From UBA7662 sp036787895 (GTDB taxonomy: Bacteria; Bacteroidota; Bacteroidia; UBA7662), in assembly GCA_036787895.1 (NCBI GenBank), contig DAIQOK010000001.1, positions 1 through 64,000 of the forward strand: a DNA stretch of 64,000 nt, read 5' to 3'. The notes beneath the pieces were generated by a model. The model was not told the origin of the DNA, searched no databases, and saw only the letters and a program-made list of their open reading frames with translations. Shown here piece by piece: positions 54,701 through 61,258 of the stretch (position 1 is the first letter of the stretch; every line of letters begins with the position of its first letter). A program made the position numbers and the translations under genes.

Positions 54701-55327
54701 TTTGAGTAGCGGAGATGAACCACTTAGAACAGTTGGTGGGCTACTGCCTAAATTGCCAACGGCCAAATCTTCATAACTACTTGTAAACTGCCAATTGGTG
54801 GCCTCACTGGCATTGAACACCTGATTAACTGACCAGTCCTGCTCGGTGGCAATCGATAAATTTTGACCAGAATAGAGCAAGGAACTATCAAAATTGAAGA
54901 AAACCCATCCCGGATTGGCAGGCATTTGTTGACTGGAATCGGTATATACTCTGCGATGTGTGTTAAGTATATCCGTCCAGTTCGTTGAAGTCGACAGCGG
55001 AGTTGAAGCAGTTGAGTTTGCAATGAGTATACTATGGTAAAAACTGTAACCAGGGTAGTTTGTAGGGTTGGTTTTATTGAATGATATACCTGTAATTCTT
55101 GATCCGGGTGGTATACCGGCAGCTGCAATTTCTGTCGATGTAAGTAAAAAATTGCTTCTGTTATATCGGTTATTAGCGGGTGTACCAACTTGACGCAAAA
55201 GTGGGCTATATAAGGAAATTGAACTTGTATCAGTACCATTGCCAAATTGAGAAAAATGCTGGGCCCGACTTTCCAACGCGACTAGAAATACAAGGAAAAG
55301 CGCAGGAATAAACTTTAGCAAGTGCAT
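48710..55327 (-). CDS. giant secreted beta-helix protein with type A T9SS sorting tail (paralogue 2)
   Basis: About 2,205 residues from the ATG at 55327, which begins a normal signal peptide (MHLLKFIPALFLVFLVALES, cleaved near RAQ). Frames upstream to 55417 would put 30 polar residues before it. The domain order parallels the neighbouring gene: beta-helix block 1 at about 339-780, block 2 at about 907-1357, a jelly-roll-like region, an Ig-like domain from about 1757 that is split by a different insert (about 1770-1948), a CARDB-like domain, and a type A sorting tail (VYPNPSHDKVYLAFSP). The N-terminus differs from paralogue 1. The tandem pair probably arose by duplication. Confidence 0.85.
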   Translation of the reverse strand: MHLLKFIPALFLVFLVALESRAQHFSQFGNGTDTSSISLYSPLLRQVGTPANNRYNRSNFLLTSTEIAAAGIPPGSRITGISFNKTNPTNYPGYSFYHSILIANSTASTPLSTSTNWTDILNTHRRVYTDSSQQMPANPGWVFFNFDSSLLYSGQNLSIATEQDWSVNQVFNASEATNWQFTSSYEDLAVGNLGSSPPTVLSGSSPLLKRRPNVRIFFTLPSGTDAALLSIVSPINQAYPNTQLPVSVTFGNVASNLISSLTLNYQINNGNIITENWTGNLTSGNHTNFQFNMLLNVPGTPNFNLKVWISNVNGAGLDQVRSNDTIMTSFCTALSNPNYTIGGIGADFPDLQTAFNQIVCGGINGNVTLTLMQSETGSFVLNSFSSNSGSTLTITSNSSNITLSNAGTSNLLVLNQVINVVISNLVLVRSGAPTIAQDLLQLTNTNSVTITGCTFQGFSGIASSANRLVHIIGSSNTIVRANTFNNGHFGLYATTGLNGMNSNLLCADNSINNYTDVGINIIGTNISSTIINNTLTNSIPTGVSGVGIQVGAGSLLTISENQILGNIGSMGIQLNDFTGDSLAPNRIINNVIAGDFSGLNPNAIRLSAVGTGTMSDFVFIAYNSILVKTASTSTATSGTIHVFGGATTSPTCNGIRFFNNVIKAISTAPSGSLPANYRVFYFSSEYYLDSVFLSNHNHFDFPNPGGFAEQLNPQLSISSLANWQNLTSNDLNSQIGDPLFSSVSGNNLMPLINSPLNNVALPIAGISTDVVGNSRSSTTPDIGAFEIQTIVNSMIAVAIDTPLIRLIPNSSQQVRVRYLNGGTNVITSLQLNYRYANMTIVTETWTGQLAPGMVLSYTFSTPFPVGSPIGYQSLAVWSSQPNGLPDANISNDSLKATYCVALPGGTYTVGSPTSTFPSVVDFISFLNCSGVYGPVTINFEFPNNLYTGGKLAFSGIPGTSMINTITLNGQGDTVRYNSTNVDRAIIDVQGTNNIIIRDFVLQTSNTTVGHGIYLLNADDIRIIHNVIDLRLVNTSIATSFNGILASGSQSMATSTNFNRLVIDSNLILGAGHGIRLFGSPTTYSENIVIKNNQIINFYNSGIYISNIDSGILENNDISRPNRTTTTTFQGINLESNNQGIVVRNNRIHNSHGSASALNSAAQGILVGNNGNLPKRNRLYNNLIYNFQGTGNQVGILLNNADNLDIFFNTISLDDILSSSGAARGIYMQAWCRSINILNNNISVTKGGTGEKQAIYLERDTTIFSSNHNNLYANSSTGIVEVVHFGANGFVNLANWQAAAGSSYDQNSIAAFPNFQSLIQGDLTPRNVILNAAALPIQGIQTDFYGNNRSTTPDIGAIEFSPPGIDMRMASLLSHPGNGCISSLQSIVRIRVNNVGSATVTNVPVFYKLNSNPMVADTIAGNIQSAGVVDYTFSSPMQLRNGLDTLVIWLVQDGDQFTANDSLWFYFNNYQLTILNVAASFDFENGQLPYSLCNTTGDSARVTVLGNVGTNIPLNGNFSLAMLGSTTGLPWTAPLINNWWTINPHHLSNINIYVRADTLQRLELTFNLRQLFRSAASANNFRLLINDVERIAIGQTTATLRPANLAASALSLPLKYDLSGDVGDTIKITFQASVRYNEFDVNPQAVLIDNILLRQPVTIGFDSITQVQNSCQPSPKLISAVLDTLLPLSSVNLSYRLNNGTPNFIPMNRSGNSRWSVTLPAQAVNTSVTYRIIATDIAGNTDSSLTNSFIESPLTINAGQDQTITIGNSATLIASSTGVFLTGSLPAILSGGLGVNNGAISMNVQALKNIILDTITTRIYGTIGSTAHVSVWYKTSPITSGPVNVVAPIWTEHLSNFPITVVANGPSGALPLTTFIIPPLPIPAGSTYGLVVSVNGASMGFTNYLAINPTFFYDGNMMIETGPNAGFGGNLPLIQANTRQFNGRLGYRFPDNISWSIAGSNLNIGFSDTLIVAPTRTTAYVATASSLGCVKRDTVVVFLAPFNNPDLTIKRISEPASGFLTISSPLNLSVVVHNDGDQPASGYTLQITANGIVIGSQTVSGTLTVGDSILINFPQLWNPTSGGYNICATVTNPVDPNPTNNQLCQSTSISNVTSVDENYSQSKLQVTVYPNPSHDKVYLAFSPFTEDLKVLITSITGNLVYEAEIGPNDLDSTHEVLLTKFNPGIYLLRVIEKSGRQSIIRFVISR

Positions 55328-55824
55328 CAGTAATTTTTCTTTTGAAGTAAGACAATTTTTAGCACTTAAATTTTTCAATATCCACATGTTGGCCGGGAAA
55401 ACAGGAATAAAGCGCATAGGAAGCTAGCATGAAAAGGTTTGGTTTGAGATTAGTTTAACTTAACTCAATTAAGTTGAAGATAATCAATAGGGAGAACAAA
55501 CAATACGTAATGTGTTTGCAATAAGCTTTGCCTTTATGTTAGAGAGAAACGATGGTCAGCTAGGTTCAATGGCGTCTGTCGTTTTTAGGCTGGTATTTGA
55601 ATTATATGGGCAGTTTTTTAGGTTAGTTACACGCACGAACGCTACTTTCAAAGATGACCGCAGCTCGAAACCTACTGGGAAATTTAATTTTTTTTTAACC
55701 GGCAAAATGCAGCATTGGCTACCAAGTTTCAAACTCAAGGCTGTAGTTTTTGATTTGGATAAATTACTAATTGACAATAACGCCTTCATTGCGATAAGAG
55801 TGAATATGAACTACATTTGCGTGC
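55328..55824. other. intergenic region upstream of giant paralogue 2 and the next gene
   Basis: Holds the divergent start regions of two genes. An inverted repeat AACTTAA-5-TTAAGTT (55457-55475) lies about 130 bases upstream of the giant gene start. A good promoter for the + strand gene lies at 55789-55819. No coding frame of convincing length was found. Confidence 0.55.
55789..55819 (+). promoter_or_regulatory. Bacteroidota-type promoter, 5 bases from the start codon
   Basis: TTG (55789-55791), a 20-base spacer, then TACATTTG (55812-55819), a perfect TAnnTTTG. The ATG of the next gene starts at 55825, so the transcript should begin at or beside it. Confidence 0.7.
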
Positions 55825-56511
55825 ATGCAGCAAAGAAAAAAAATCTACGGCTTATTGTCCCTTTGGTTTATAATGGCCGCTGTTGTCTTGCTGGTCTGGT
55901 TACTGAGTGAGCAAAAGAAAATCGCCAAGGTTTATCTCATTCCCGTCGATGGTGAACTTATGGCTCAGGATTGGGATAGTTTTCAACTTTTGGTGGATAG
56001 CTTACACCCATTTGCCATATTACTCGAGCCAGACACACTGGGGCAGCAGCCTGAATTTGGCCGTTTGATTGGTCCGGACTTAAGTGCTAAACTCAAAAAT
56101 CATTATCCGGATAATTTTCAATCTATTACGCCTGATTCTCTTTATCAAAAAGCCTTTGCTACCTCTATTCGTAAGTCGGTTGATAAACTAGATGAACTTA
56201 GCTACCACAAGTTGATTCAATGGGAGAATATCACTAGTCAACTTCGAAAATCCGCATTATTTGCAGAAGCGGAGAGCAGGGACTCATTACTTGAGGCACA
56301 TCACTTAGGAAGAGAAGCTATATTTGGGCCACATTTCGTGCGTTTACCTAACCGATATGCCGGCTTACTCATGCGAAATATTGGAGAATTGGTTTTGAAA
56401 CATCCTGACCAAAACTGGATTATACTCATCGATATTGAAAAGTTTAGTTGGCTGAAAGCACGGCTCTTGGCTGATTCACGAATCGAAGTATTGAATGAGC
56501 TGGAAAATTAG
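55825..56511 (+). CDS. membrane-anchored protein of unknown function (possible TraB/ChaN-like fold)
   Basis: One N-terminal membrane helix (about 8-27) is followed by an alpha/beta domain of about 195 residues. The pattern FAILLEPDTLG, then a long helical middle, and LPNRYAGLLMRNIGELVLKHPDQNWIILIDIEKFSWLKARL at the end recalls TraB/GumN-type proteins, where two motifs bracket a helical region. The catalytic-looking GX2H and Glu/His residues of that family are not preserved here, so the match is weak. The gene has its own promoter and overlaps the DUF481 gene by 17 bases, so a shared envelope role is likely. Function otherwise unknown. Confidence 0.55.
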   Translation: MQQRKKIYGLLSLWFIMAAVVLLVWLLSEQKKIAKVYLIPVDGELMAQDWDSFQLLVDSLHPFAILLEPDTLGQQPEFGRLIGPDLSAKLKNHYPDNFQSITPDSLYQKAFATSIRKSVDKLDELSYHKLIQWENITSQLRKSALFAEAESRDSLLEAHHLGREAIFGPHFVRLPNRYAGLLMRNIGELVLKHPDQNWIILIDIEKFSWLKARLLADSRIEVLNELEN

Positions 56512-57286
56512 CCTGGGTTTTATTTTACTCTTACCCTGGTCTTCCAATGCCCAGGTGCTGAATGCCGAAGCATTCAAAAGTCAGGAAGCCATAACCGACA
56601 GCTTACGCGGACAATTCAGTTTCGGCTTTACCATTGACAAACAACGGAGTTTGATTTATGCAGCTAACACCGAAGCAGATATGAGCTTCCGTATAGGTAA
56701 TAAATCGCTTCTCACCGCAACCCGACTTAGGGTGAGTGGAACCTCCGAAGAAATGTTCCTTAACGGTGGTTATGCGCATCTTCGTTACCGCGATAATACC
56801 GGCAAGACTTTGCTTATCGAAGAGTATTTACAGTACCAATGGGACGGTGTTCGAGGATTAAAACATCGTTTTATAGCAGGAGCTAATTTGCGCCAACGGC
56901 TAGTTCAGGATACTTCTGCTACACTTTTCGCTGGTTTTGGACTATTTTATGAATATGAAAACTGGGGTTTTAACGCCGTTCCTTTAGCCGATAGGCCACC
57001 GAACGCAAATGACATAAAAAATAGACTTTGGAAGTTTAACACTTATCTCAGATATTCTCAGCTAATAGGTGAAAATACCCGCTTTAATACGGTATTTTAT
57101 TATCAAGCCTTACCAGAATATTACTTCAGCAGTTTTCGACTTGCCGGAACATTTCAACTGGCATTTCGCATCAGCCGACACCTCAATTTCAATCTAAATT
57201 ATGAGGGAATTTATGATAGTCGACCGATTGTTCCAATCGACAACTTTTTCTTCAACATCTCCAACCAGTTTGTCTGGAAATTTTAA
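56495..57286 (+). CDS. DUF481 outer-membrane beta-barrel protein
   Basis: A signal peptide (MSWKISLGFILLLPWSSNAQ) and a mature barrel with FSFGFTIDKQRSLIYAANTEAD, YLQYQWDGVRGLKHRFIAGANLR and FYEYENWGF match DUF481. The protein ends in NQFVWKF, with the terminal Phe recognised by the BAM machinery. DUF481 barrels are thought to be small outer-membrane pores or sensors. The start is set by the signal peptide and lies 17 bases inside the previous gene. Confidence 0.82.
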   Translation: MSWKISLGFILLLPWSSNAQVLNAEAFKSQEAITDSLRGQFSFGFTIDKQRSLIYAANTEADMSFRIGNKSLLTATRLRVSGTSEEMFLNGGYAHLRYRDNTGKTLLIEEYLQYQWDGVRGLKHRFIAGANLRQRLVQDTSATLFAGFGLFYEYENWGFNAVPLADRPPNANDIKNRLWKFNTYLRYSQLIGENTRFNTVFYYQALPEYYFSSFRLAGTFQLAFRISRHLNFNLNYEGIYDSRPIVPIDNFFFNISNQFVWKF

Positions 57287-57312
57287 GGCCATTTTAGTAT
57301 CCTTTGACTTAT

Positions 57313-57331
57313 TTTTACCATAGTGGTAAAA
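57313..57331 (+). promoter_or_regulatory. inverted repeat covering the likely GTG start of the next gene
   Basis: TTTTACCA-TAG-TGGTAAAA, perfect 8-base arms. The GTG at 57323 falls in the loop and right arm. It may be a terminator for the DUF481 gene, an operator, or a structure that hides the start codon. Confidence 0.45.
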
Positions 57332-60300
57332 TGTGTCAATCCATATCGGCTGTTTATTGGCTTTTACATGCTCGTTATGCTGTTTGCATTTGGCGTAAAT
57401 GCGCATGAAAAGCAGACGAGTGCCTATTTCATTCCCAACGGTGGTCAGTGGCCGAAAGAAGTAAAAGCCATGTATCAACTCCAAACCAGCCGGATATTCA
57501 TAACAGAATTCGGACTAAGAATTGTCTGCCAGGACCAGCGGGCAATAAAGGAGGCTCATGATACGCGGAATTATGATTTGAGCATAGGTAATTTCGTCTA
57601 TGATATGCAGCTTTCCGGGGCCAGCCTTAATCAAATAACAGCCAAAGAGCCATTGGGATTTAGTTTGAATTTTTTGCGAGGTCAGGATGAGGCGCAATGG
57701 GCAAGCTCAGTGAAGCCGGTGGCTTTACTCGAGTTTAAAAATGTTTATCCGGGAATTGATTTGATATTCAAACGTTTGGGGGAAAACCTGAAATATGAAT
57801 TTATCGTTCATCCGGGAGCCGATCCGGCTCAAATTAAATGGGAAATCAAAGGTATTACGCCTAAACTTCTAAAATCCGGTGAGCTTAGCTATGCTACTCC
57901 GTATGGCACAATTACCGAACAACGGCCTTATGTTTATCAAATTGAAGCATCATCCAAGCGGAAAATAGGATCCCGCTTCAAAATAGTCAATCAAACGGTT
58001 GATTTTAAAATCTCCGGATACAACAAGTCATTACCGTTAATCATTGATCCCGTCTTGGTTTTTGCAACATTCACTGGCTCTACAGTCGATAACTGGGGAT
58101 TTACGGCCACCAGTGATAGAGCAGGTAATGGCTATTTGGGCGGTATTGCGTCGGGAATGGGTTATCCAATTACGATTGGGGCTTTTGACAATAGTTTTAA
58201 TTTGGGACAATGGGATATGGCCATCTCTAAGTTCAGTAGCAATGGTCAGCTCTTGTTGTACAGTACCTTTATAGGTGGTGCCCAAGATGAATATCCCATG
58301 AGTATGGTTACGGATACGCTTCAACAACTTGTGATATTAGGAAAAACCCGCTCCACCGATTATCCGGTCAGTGCATCAGCTTATGACAATCTGTACAATG
58401 GTCAATTCGATTTGGTGGTAACCAAATTAAACGCCACTGGAAGTGCCTTGATTGGGTCGACTTACATCGGAGGTTCGGCAAATGATGGTCACAACCGAAT
58501 TGCAGGACGTTCATTTTATCAAATTGACTCAAACGCATTGGAATACAATTACGGTGATGATAGTCGGGGAGAAGTCACCTTAGATGCCTCTTTTAATGTT
58601 TACGTTGCCAGTAATACGGCATCCACCAACTTTCCAACAGTTACCCCTTTTATAGCTGTCAATCGTGGTCAACAGGACGGTGTGGTATTTAAATTGAATC
58701 CTAATTTGAGCAGTTTGATCTATTCCACCTACATAGGAGGGTCGGCCGATGATGCTGCTTATGGACTGGCAGTTATTGAGCCAAGCAGACAAGTAATTGT
58801 TGTTGGAGGCACCAGGAGCGCAGATTTTCTGACAAGTACAAATGGTTATGACTTAACACATAACGGAGGTACCGATGGCTGGATCATCAGATTGGGGGCT
58901 AATGGGAATAGTTTGGCAGCGAGAACCTATATCGGCACAACTTCCAATGATCAGGCATTTTTAGTTCAACTCGACGATCAAAACAGAGTTTATGTTATGG
59001 GACAGTCGCGTGGTACTATGCCAGTAAGTCCCGCTTCAGTGTATAACAATCCCGGGAGTAAACATTTTATTCAACGCTATAGCAGTAATCTTGCCTCGCT
59101 CGAGTTTTCAACGACCATTGGACCAGCGAACGGGAATTCCCCTTCCTTATCACCTACAGCCTTATTGGTGGATCTGTGTAATCGGGTTTACGTGGCCGGA
59201 TGGGGAGGGACTACGAATGGCATTAACCCTGGACTAGGAAGCTGGCCGGTTTCACCTAATGCCTTTCAAAGCACCACCGATGGGTCTGATTTCTATTTTA
59301 TGGTACTCGACTCCAATGTTTCTGGCTTGTTATATGCCAGTTATTTTGGGGGCACAGTAGCCGAGCATGTTGATGGCGGAACCAGTCGTTTTAATGCTCA
59401 GGGCGTTATATACCAGGCGGTGTGTGCCGGTTGTGGAAGCAGCTCAGATTTTCCCGTGAGTCCTGGAGCCTATAGCCCAACGAACAACAGCCTAAACTGC
59501 AATGCCGCGCTGTTTAAGTTCGATATGGAGATGTTCAGGCCGGTGGCTGGTTTTGTGACGCAATACCCGGATACGCCTGTCTGCCAACTTATACCGGTTA
59601 TATTTCAGAGTACCGGCACATCGAATGCCAATTATTTTTGGGATTTTGGCGTTCCGGGTGCAACTTCCACCTTGCCTAACCCTTCTTATACCTATACTTC
59701 GCCTGGTATATTTACGGTAACCCTCATCGTGAGTAATTGTGTTGGTTCTGATACCATTCGTAGAAACGTTAATGTGATTGCTCCAGCAAGTCTTGATGTG
59801 AGTGCCGTACCCTTATTATGTGCGAACGATACGATTCCGGTGCAGCTGAGCGGTGGAAGCAGCTATAGGTGGCAACCTCATCCGGGTTTATTGGATACGA
59901 TTGGAAACGCACCTCTGTTTACTTCATCCACCTCTAGTTGGCTATATGTATGGGTGGCCAATAGCGTGGGTTGTGAAATTTTTGACAGCGTATTTGTTCA
60001 GGTGATTCCCCGACCGAATTTATTACCCGATACCTTGCAGGCTTGTTTAGGAGGAGGTGTTTTGGTTCAGCCTAACATCAATCCTGCGATCATCAATTTT
60101 ATTTGGGACCCTCACCCGGATATCAGCAATGTTAATTTGCCCGTTCAGCAGTTAGCGCCGGCAAGCTCTACTGTCTACTATTTTACTTCAACCGATAGCC
60201 AGGGCTGCAGTCAACGAGATAGTATATGGATCAATGTCCAGCCAACTGTATTTGCCAATGCAGGTCCCAACCGTTACATCTGTTCGAATGATAGTTTTAT

Positions 60301-60979
60301 ACTCACTGCTTCAGGCGGACAAAGGTATTTGTGGAATACCGGTGATACTTCACGGGTATTGCATTTACCTGCACAAGCTGCCGGATTGTATTGGTTAATT
60401 GCCTATAACGACAGTTGCAGAAGTTTGGCAGATACTGTAATTGTCAGGCGTAATGAGATTGAAGCCAACTTTGTGTTCTCGCCCGATACAGGCTACGCTC
60501 CGGCGAAAATTAGTTTTATCAATCGGTCAACGGGAGATGGCTTAAACAGTTTTCACTGGGATTTTGGGGATGGCTACCAAGCTAACGAAGCCTCACCTGC
60601 TCATGTTTATCGACTTCCGGGAGCCTATACGGTAAGATTAATAGCTGCCAATATCCAAACAACATGTGCTGATACGCTTGATTATAATTATGTCTTCATC
60701 GATAGTATTGTCATGTTCATTCCGAATGCCTTTACCCCGAATGGGGATGGAGTCAATGATGTGTTTGGCGTGCTTGACCGTAACTTTGCAAGTTTTGAAA
60801 TTTGGATATACAATCGTTGGGGCCAGCTGGTTTTTGAGAGTAAAGACGCTAAATTTAGTTGGGATGGCAGGTTGAATGGTGAGTTTTTACAGTCGGGAAA
60901 TTATCCATATATCATCCGTGGATTGGGTAAAAACGCGAAACCTTATCATTATGAAGGTGAAATTCGATTGATAAGATGA
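57323..60979 (+). CDS. secreted beta-propeller/PKD protein with type B T9SS sorting tail
   Basis: The 1,218 residues begin with a signal peptide (about 10-27), then a DUF7948-type domain (YFIPNGGQWPKEVKAMYQL, about 34-245). SBBP-like propeller repeats at about 250-740 (DYPVSASAYDNLYNGQ-type units, TYIGGSANDG) follow. A PKD domain near 755-830 contains FWDFG, an Ig-like region occupies about 835-1050, a second PKD (FHWDFGDG) lies near 1076, and the gliding-motility-type C-terminus (FIPNAFTPNGDGVNDVFG from about 1130) ends the protein. T9SS should deliver it to the surface. Nearest in-frame start is a GTG at 57323; no ATG would preserve the signal peptide. The start overlaps the inverted repeat. 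Confidence 0.85.
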   Translation: MVKCVNPYRLFIGFYMLVMLFAFGVNAHEKQTSAYFIPNGGQWPKEVKAMYQLQTSRIFITEFGLRIVCQDQRAIKEAHDTRNYDLSIGNFVYDMQLSGASLNQITAKEPLGFSLNFLRGQDEAQWASSVKPVALLEFKNVYPGIDLIFKRLGENLKYEFIVHPGADPAQIKWEIKGITPKLLKSGELSYATPYGTITEQRPYVYQIEASSKRKIGSRFKIVNQTVDFKISGYNKSLPLIIDPVLVFATFTGSTVDNWGFTATSDRAGNGYLGGIASGMGYPITIGAFDNSFNLGQWDMAISKFSSNGQLLLYSTFIGGAQDEYPMSMVTDTLQQLVILGKTRSTDYPVSASAYDNLYNGQFDLVVTKLNATGSALIGSTYIGGSANDGHNRIAGRSFYQIDSNALEYNYGDDSRGEVTLDASFNVYVASNTASTNFPTVTPFIAVNRGQQDGVVFKLNPNLSSLIYSTYIGGSADDAAYGLAVIEPSRQVIVVGGTRSADFLTSTNGYDLTHNGGTDGWIIRLGANGNSLAARTYIGTTSNDQAFLVQLDDQNRVYVMGQSRGTMPVSPASVYNNPGSKHFIQRYSSNLASLEFSTTIGPANGNSPSLSPTALLVDLCNRVYVAGWGGTTNGINPGLGSWPVSPNAFQSTTDGSDFYFMVLDSNVSGLLYASYFGGTVAEHVDGGTSRFNAQGVIYQAVCAGCGSSSDFPVSPGAYSPTNNSLNCNAALFKFDMEMFRPVAGFVTQYPDTPVCQLIPVIFQSTGTSNANYFWDFGVPGATSTLPNPSYTYTSPGIFTVTLIVSNCVGSDTIRRNVNVIAPASLDVSAVPLLCANDTIPVQLSGGSSYRWQPHPGLLDTIGNAPLFTSSTSSWLYVWVANSVGCEIFDSVFVQVIPRPNLLPDTLQACLGGGVLVQPNINPAIINFIWDPHPDISNVNLPVQQLAPASSTVYYFTSTDSQGCSQRDSIWINVQPTVFANAGPNRYICSNDSFILTASGGQRYLWNTGDTSRVLHLPAQAAGLYWLIAYNDSCRSLADTVIVRRNEIEANFVFSPDTGYAPAKISFINRSTGDGLNSFHWDFGDGYQANEASPAHVYRLPGAYTVRLIAANIQTTCADTLDYNYVFIDSIVMFIPNAFTPNGDGVNDVFGVLDRNFASFEIWIYNRWGQLVFESKDAKFSWDGRLNGEFLQSGNYPYIIRGLGKNAKPYHYEGEIRLIR

Positions 60980-61079
60980 GCTTATCTATATGCGAAGCTA
61001 GGCAATTGTTCATTATCAGGCAGTTAGAATTTACACTTGCCTAAATGTGAAATTATGCTCGTTTTTTAGCGGATTGCCC

Positions 61080-61109
61080 TTGTTTTATTCATCTTGGCCG
61101 CTATCTTTG
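61080..61109 (+). promoter_or_regulatory. promoter of the tRNA-Lys gene
   Basis: TTG (61080-61082), a 19-base spacer, then TATCTTTG (61102-61109), a perfect match to the TTG-N19-TAnnTTTG pattern. The tRNA starts 27 bases downstream. Confidence 0.82.
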
Positions 61110-61136
61110 CACAACCTTTTGAAAAAGGGCTTACCA

Positions 61137-61212
61137 GATTCCGTAGCTCAGCTGGTAGAGCATAACACTTTTAATGTTAGGGTCCTGGGTTCGAGCCCCA
61201 GCGGGATCACCA
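61137..61212 (+). tRNA. tRNA-Lys (anticodon TTT)
   Basis: The acceptor stem GATTCCG pairs with CGGGATC (one G-T), the D-arm reads AGCTCAGCTGGTAGAGC, the anticodon loop CTTTTAA carries TTT, and the T-arm is CTGGGTTCGAGCCCCAG. CCA is encoded at 61210-61212. Confidence 0.97.
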
Positions 61213-61213
61213 A

Positions 61214-61240
61214 GGTGCAACTAAAAGTTGCGCCTTTTTT
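61214..61240 (+). terminator. terminator of the tRNA-Lys gene
   Basis: Arms GGTGCAACT and AGTTGCGCC (one G-T) with an AAA loop, followed by six T's, directly after the tRNA. Confidence 0.9.
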
Positions 61241-61258
61241 ATTTTATACGCTTGAAAT

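Noticed and set aside
41588..55327. DNA-level tandem repeats in the giant genes
   Set aside because: The repetition is at protein level (beta-helix coils, Ser/Thr/Asn-rich); no long identical DNA repeats were seen.
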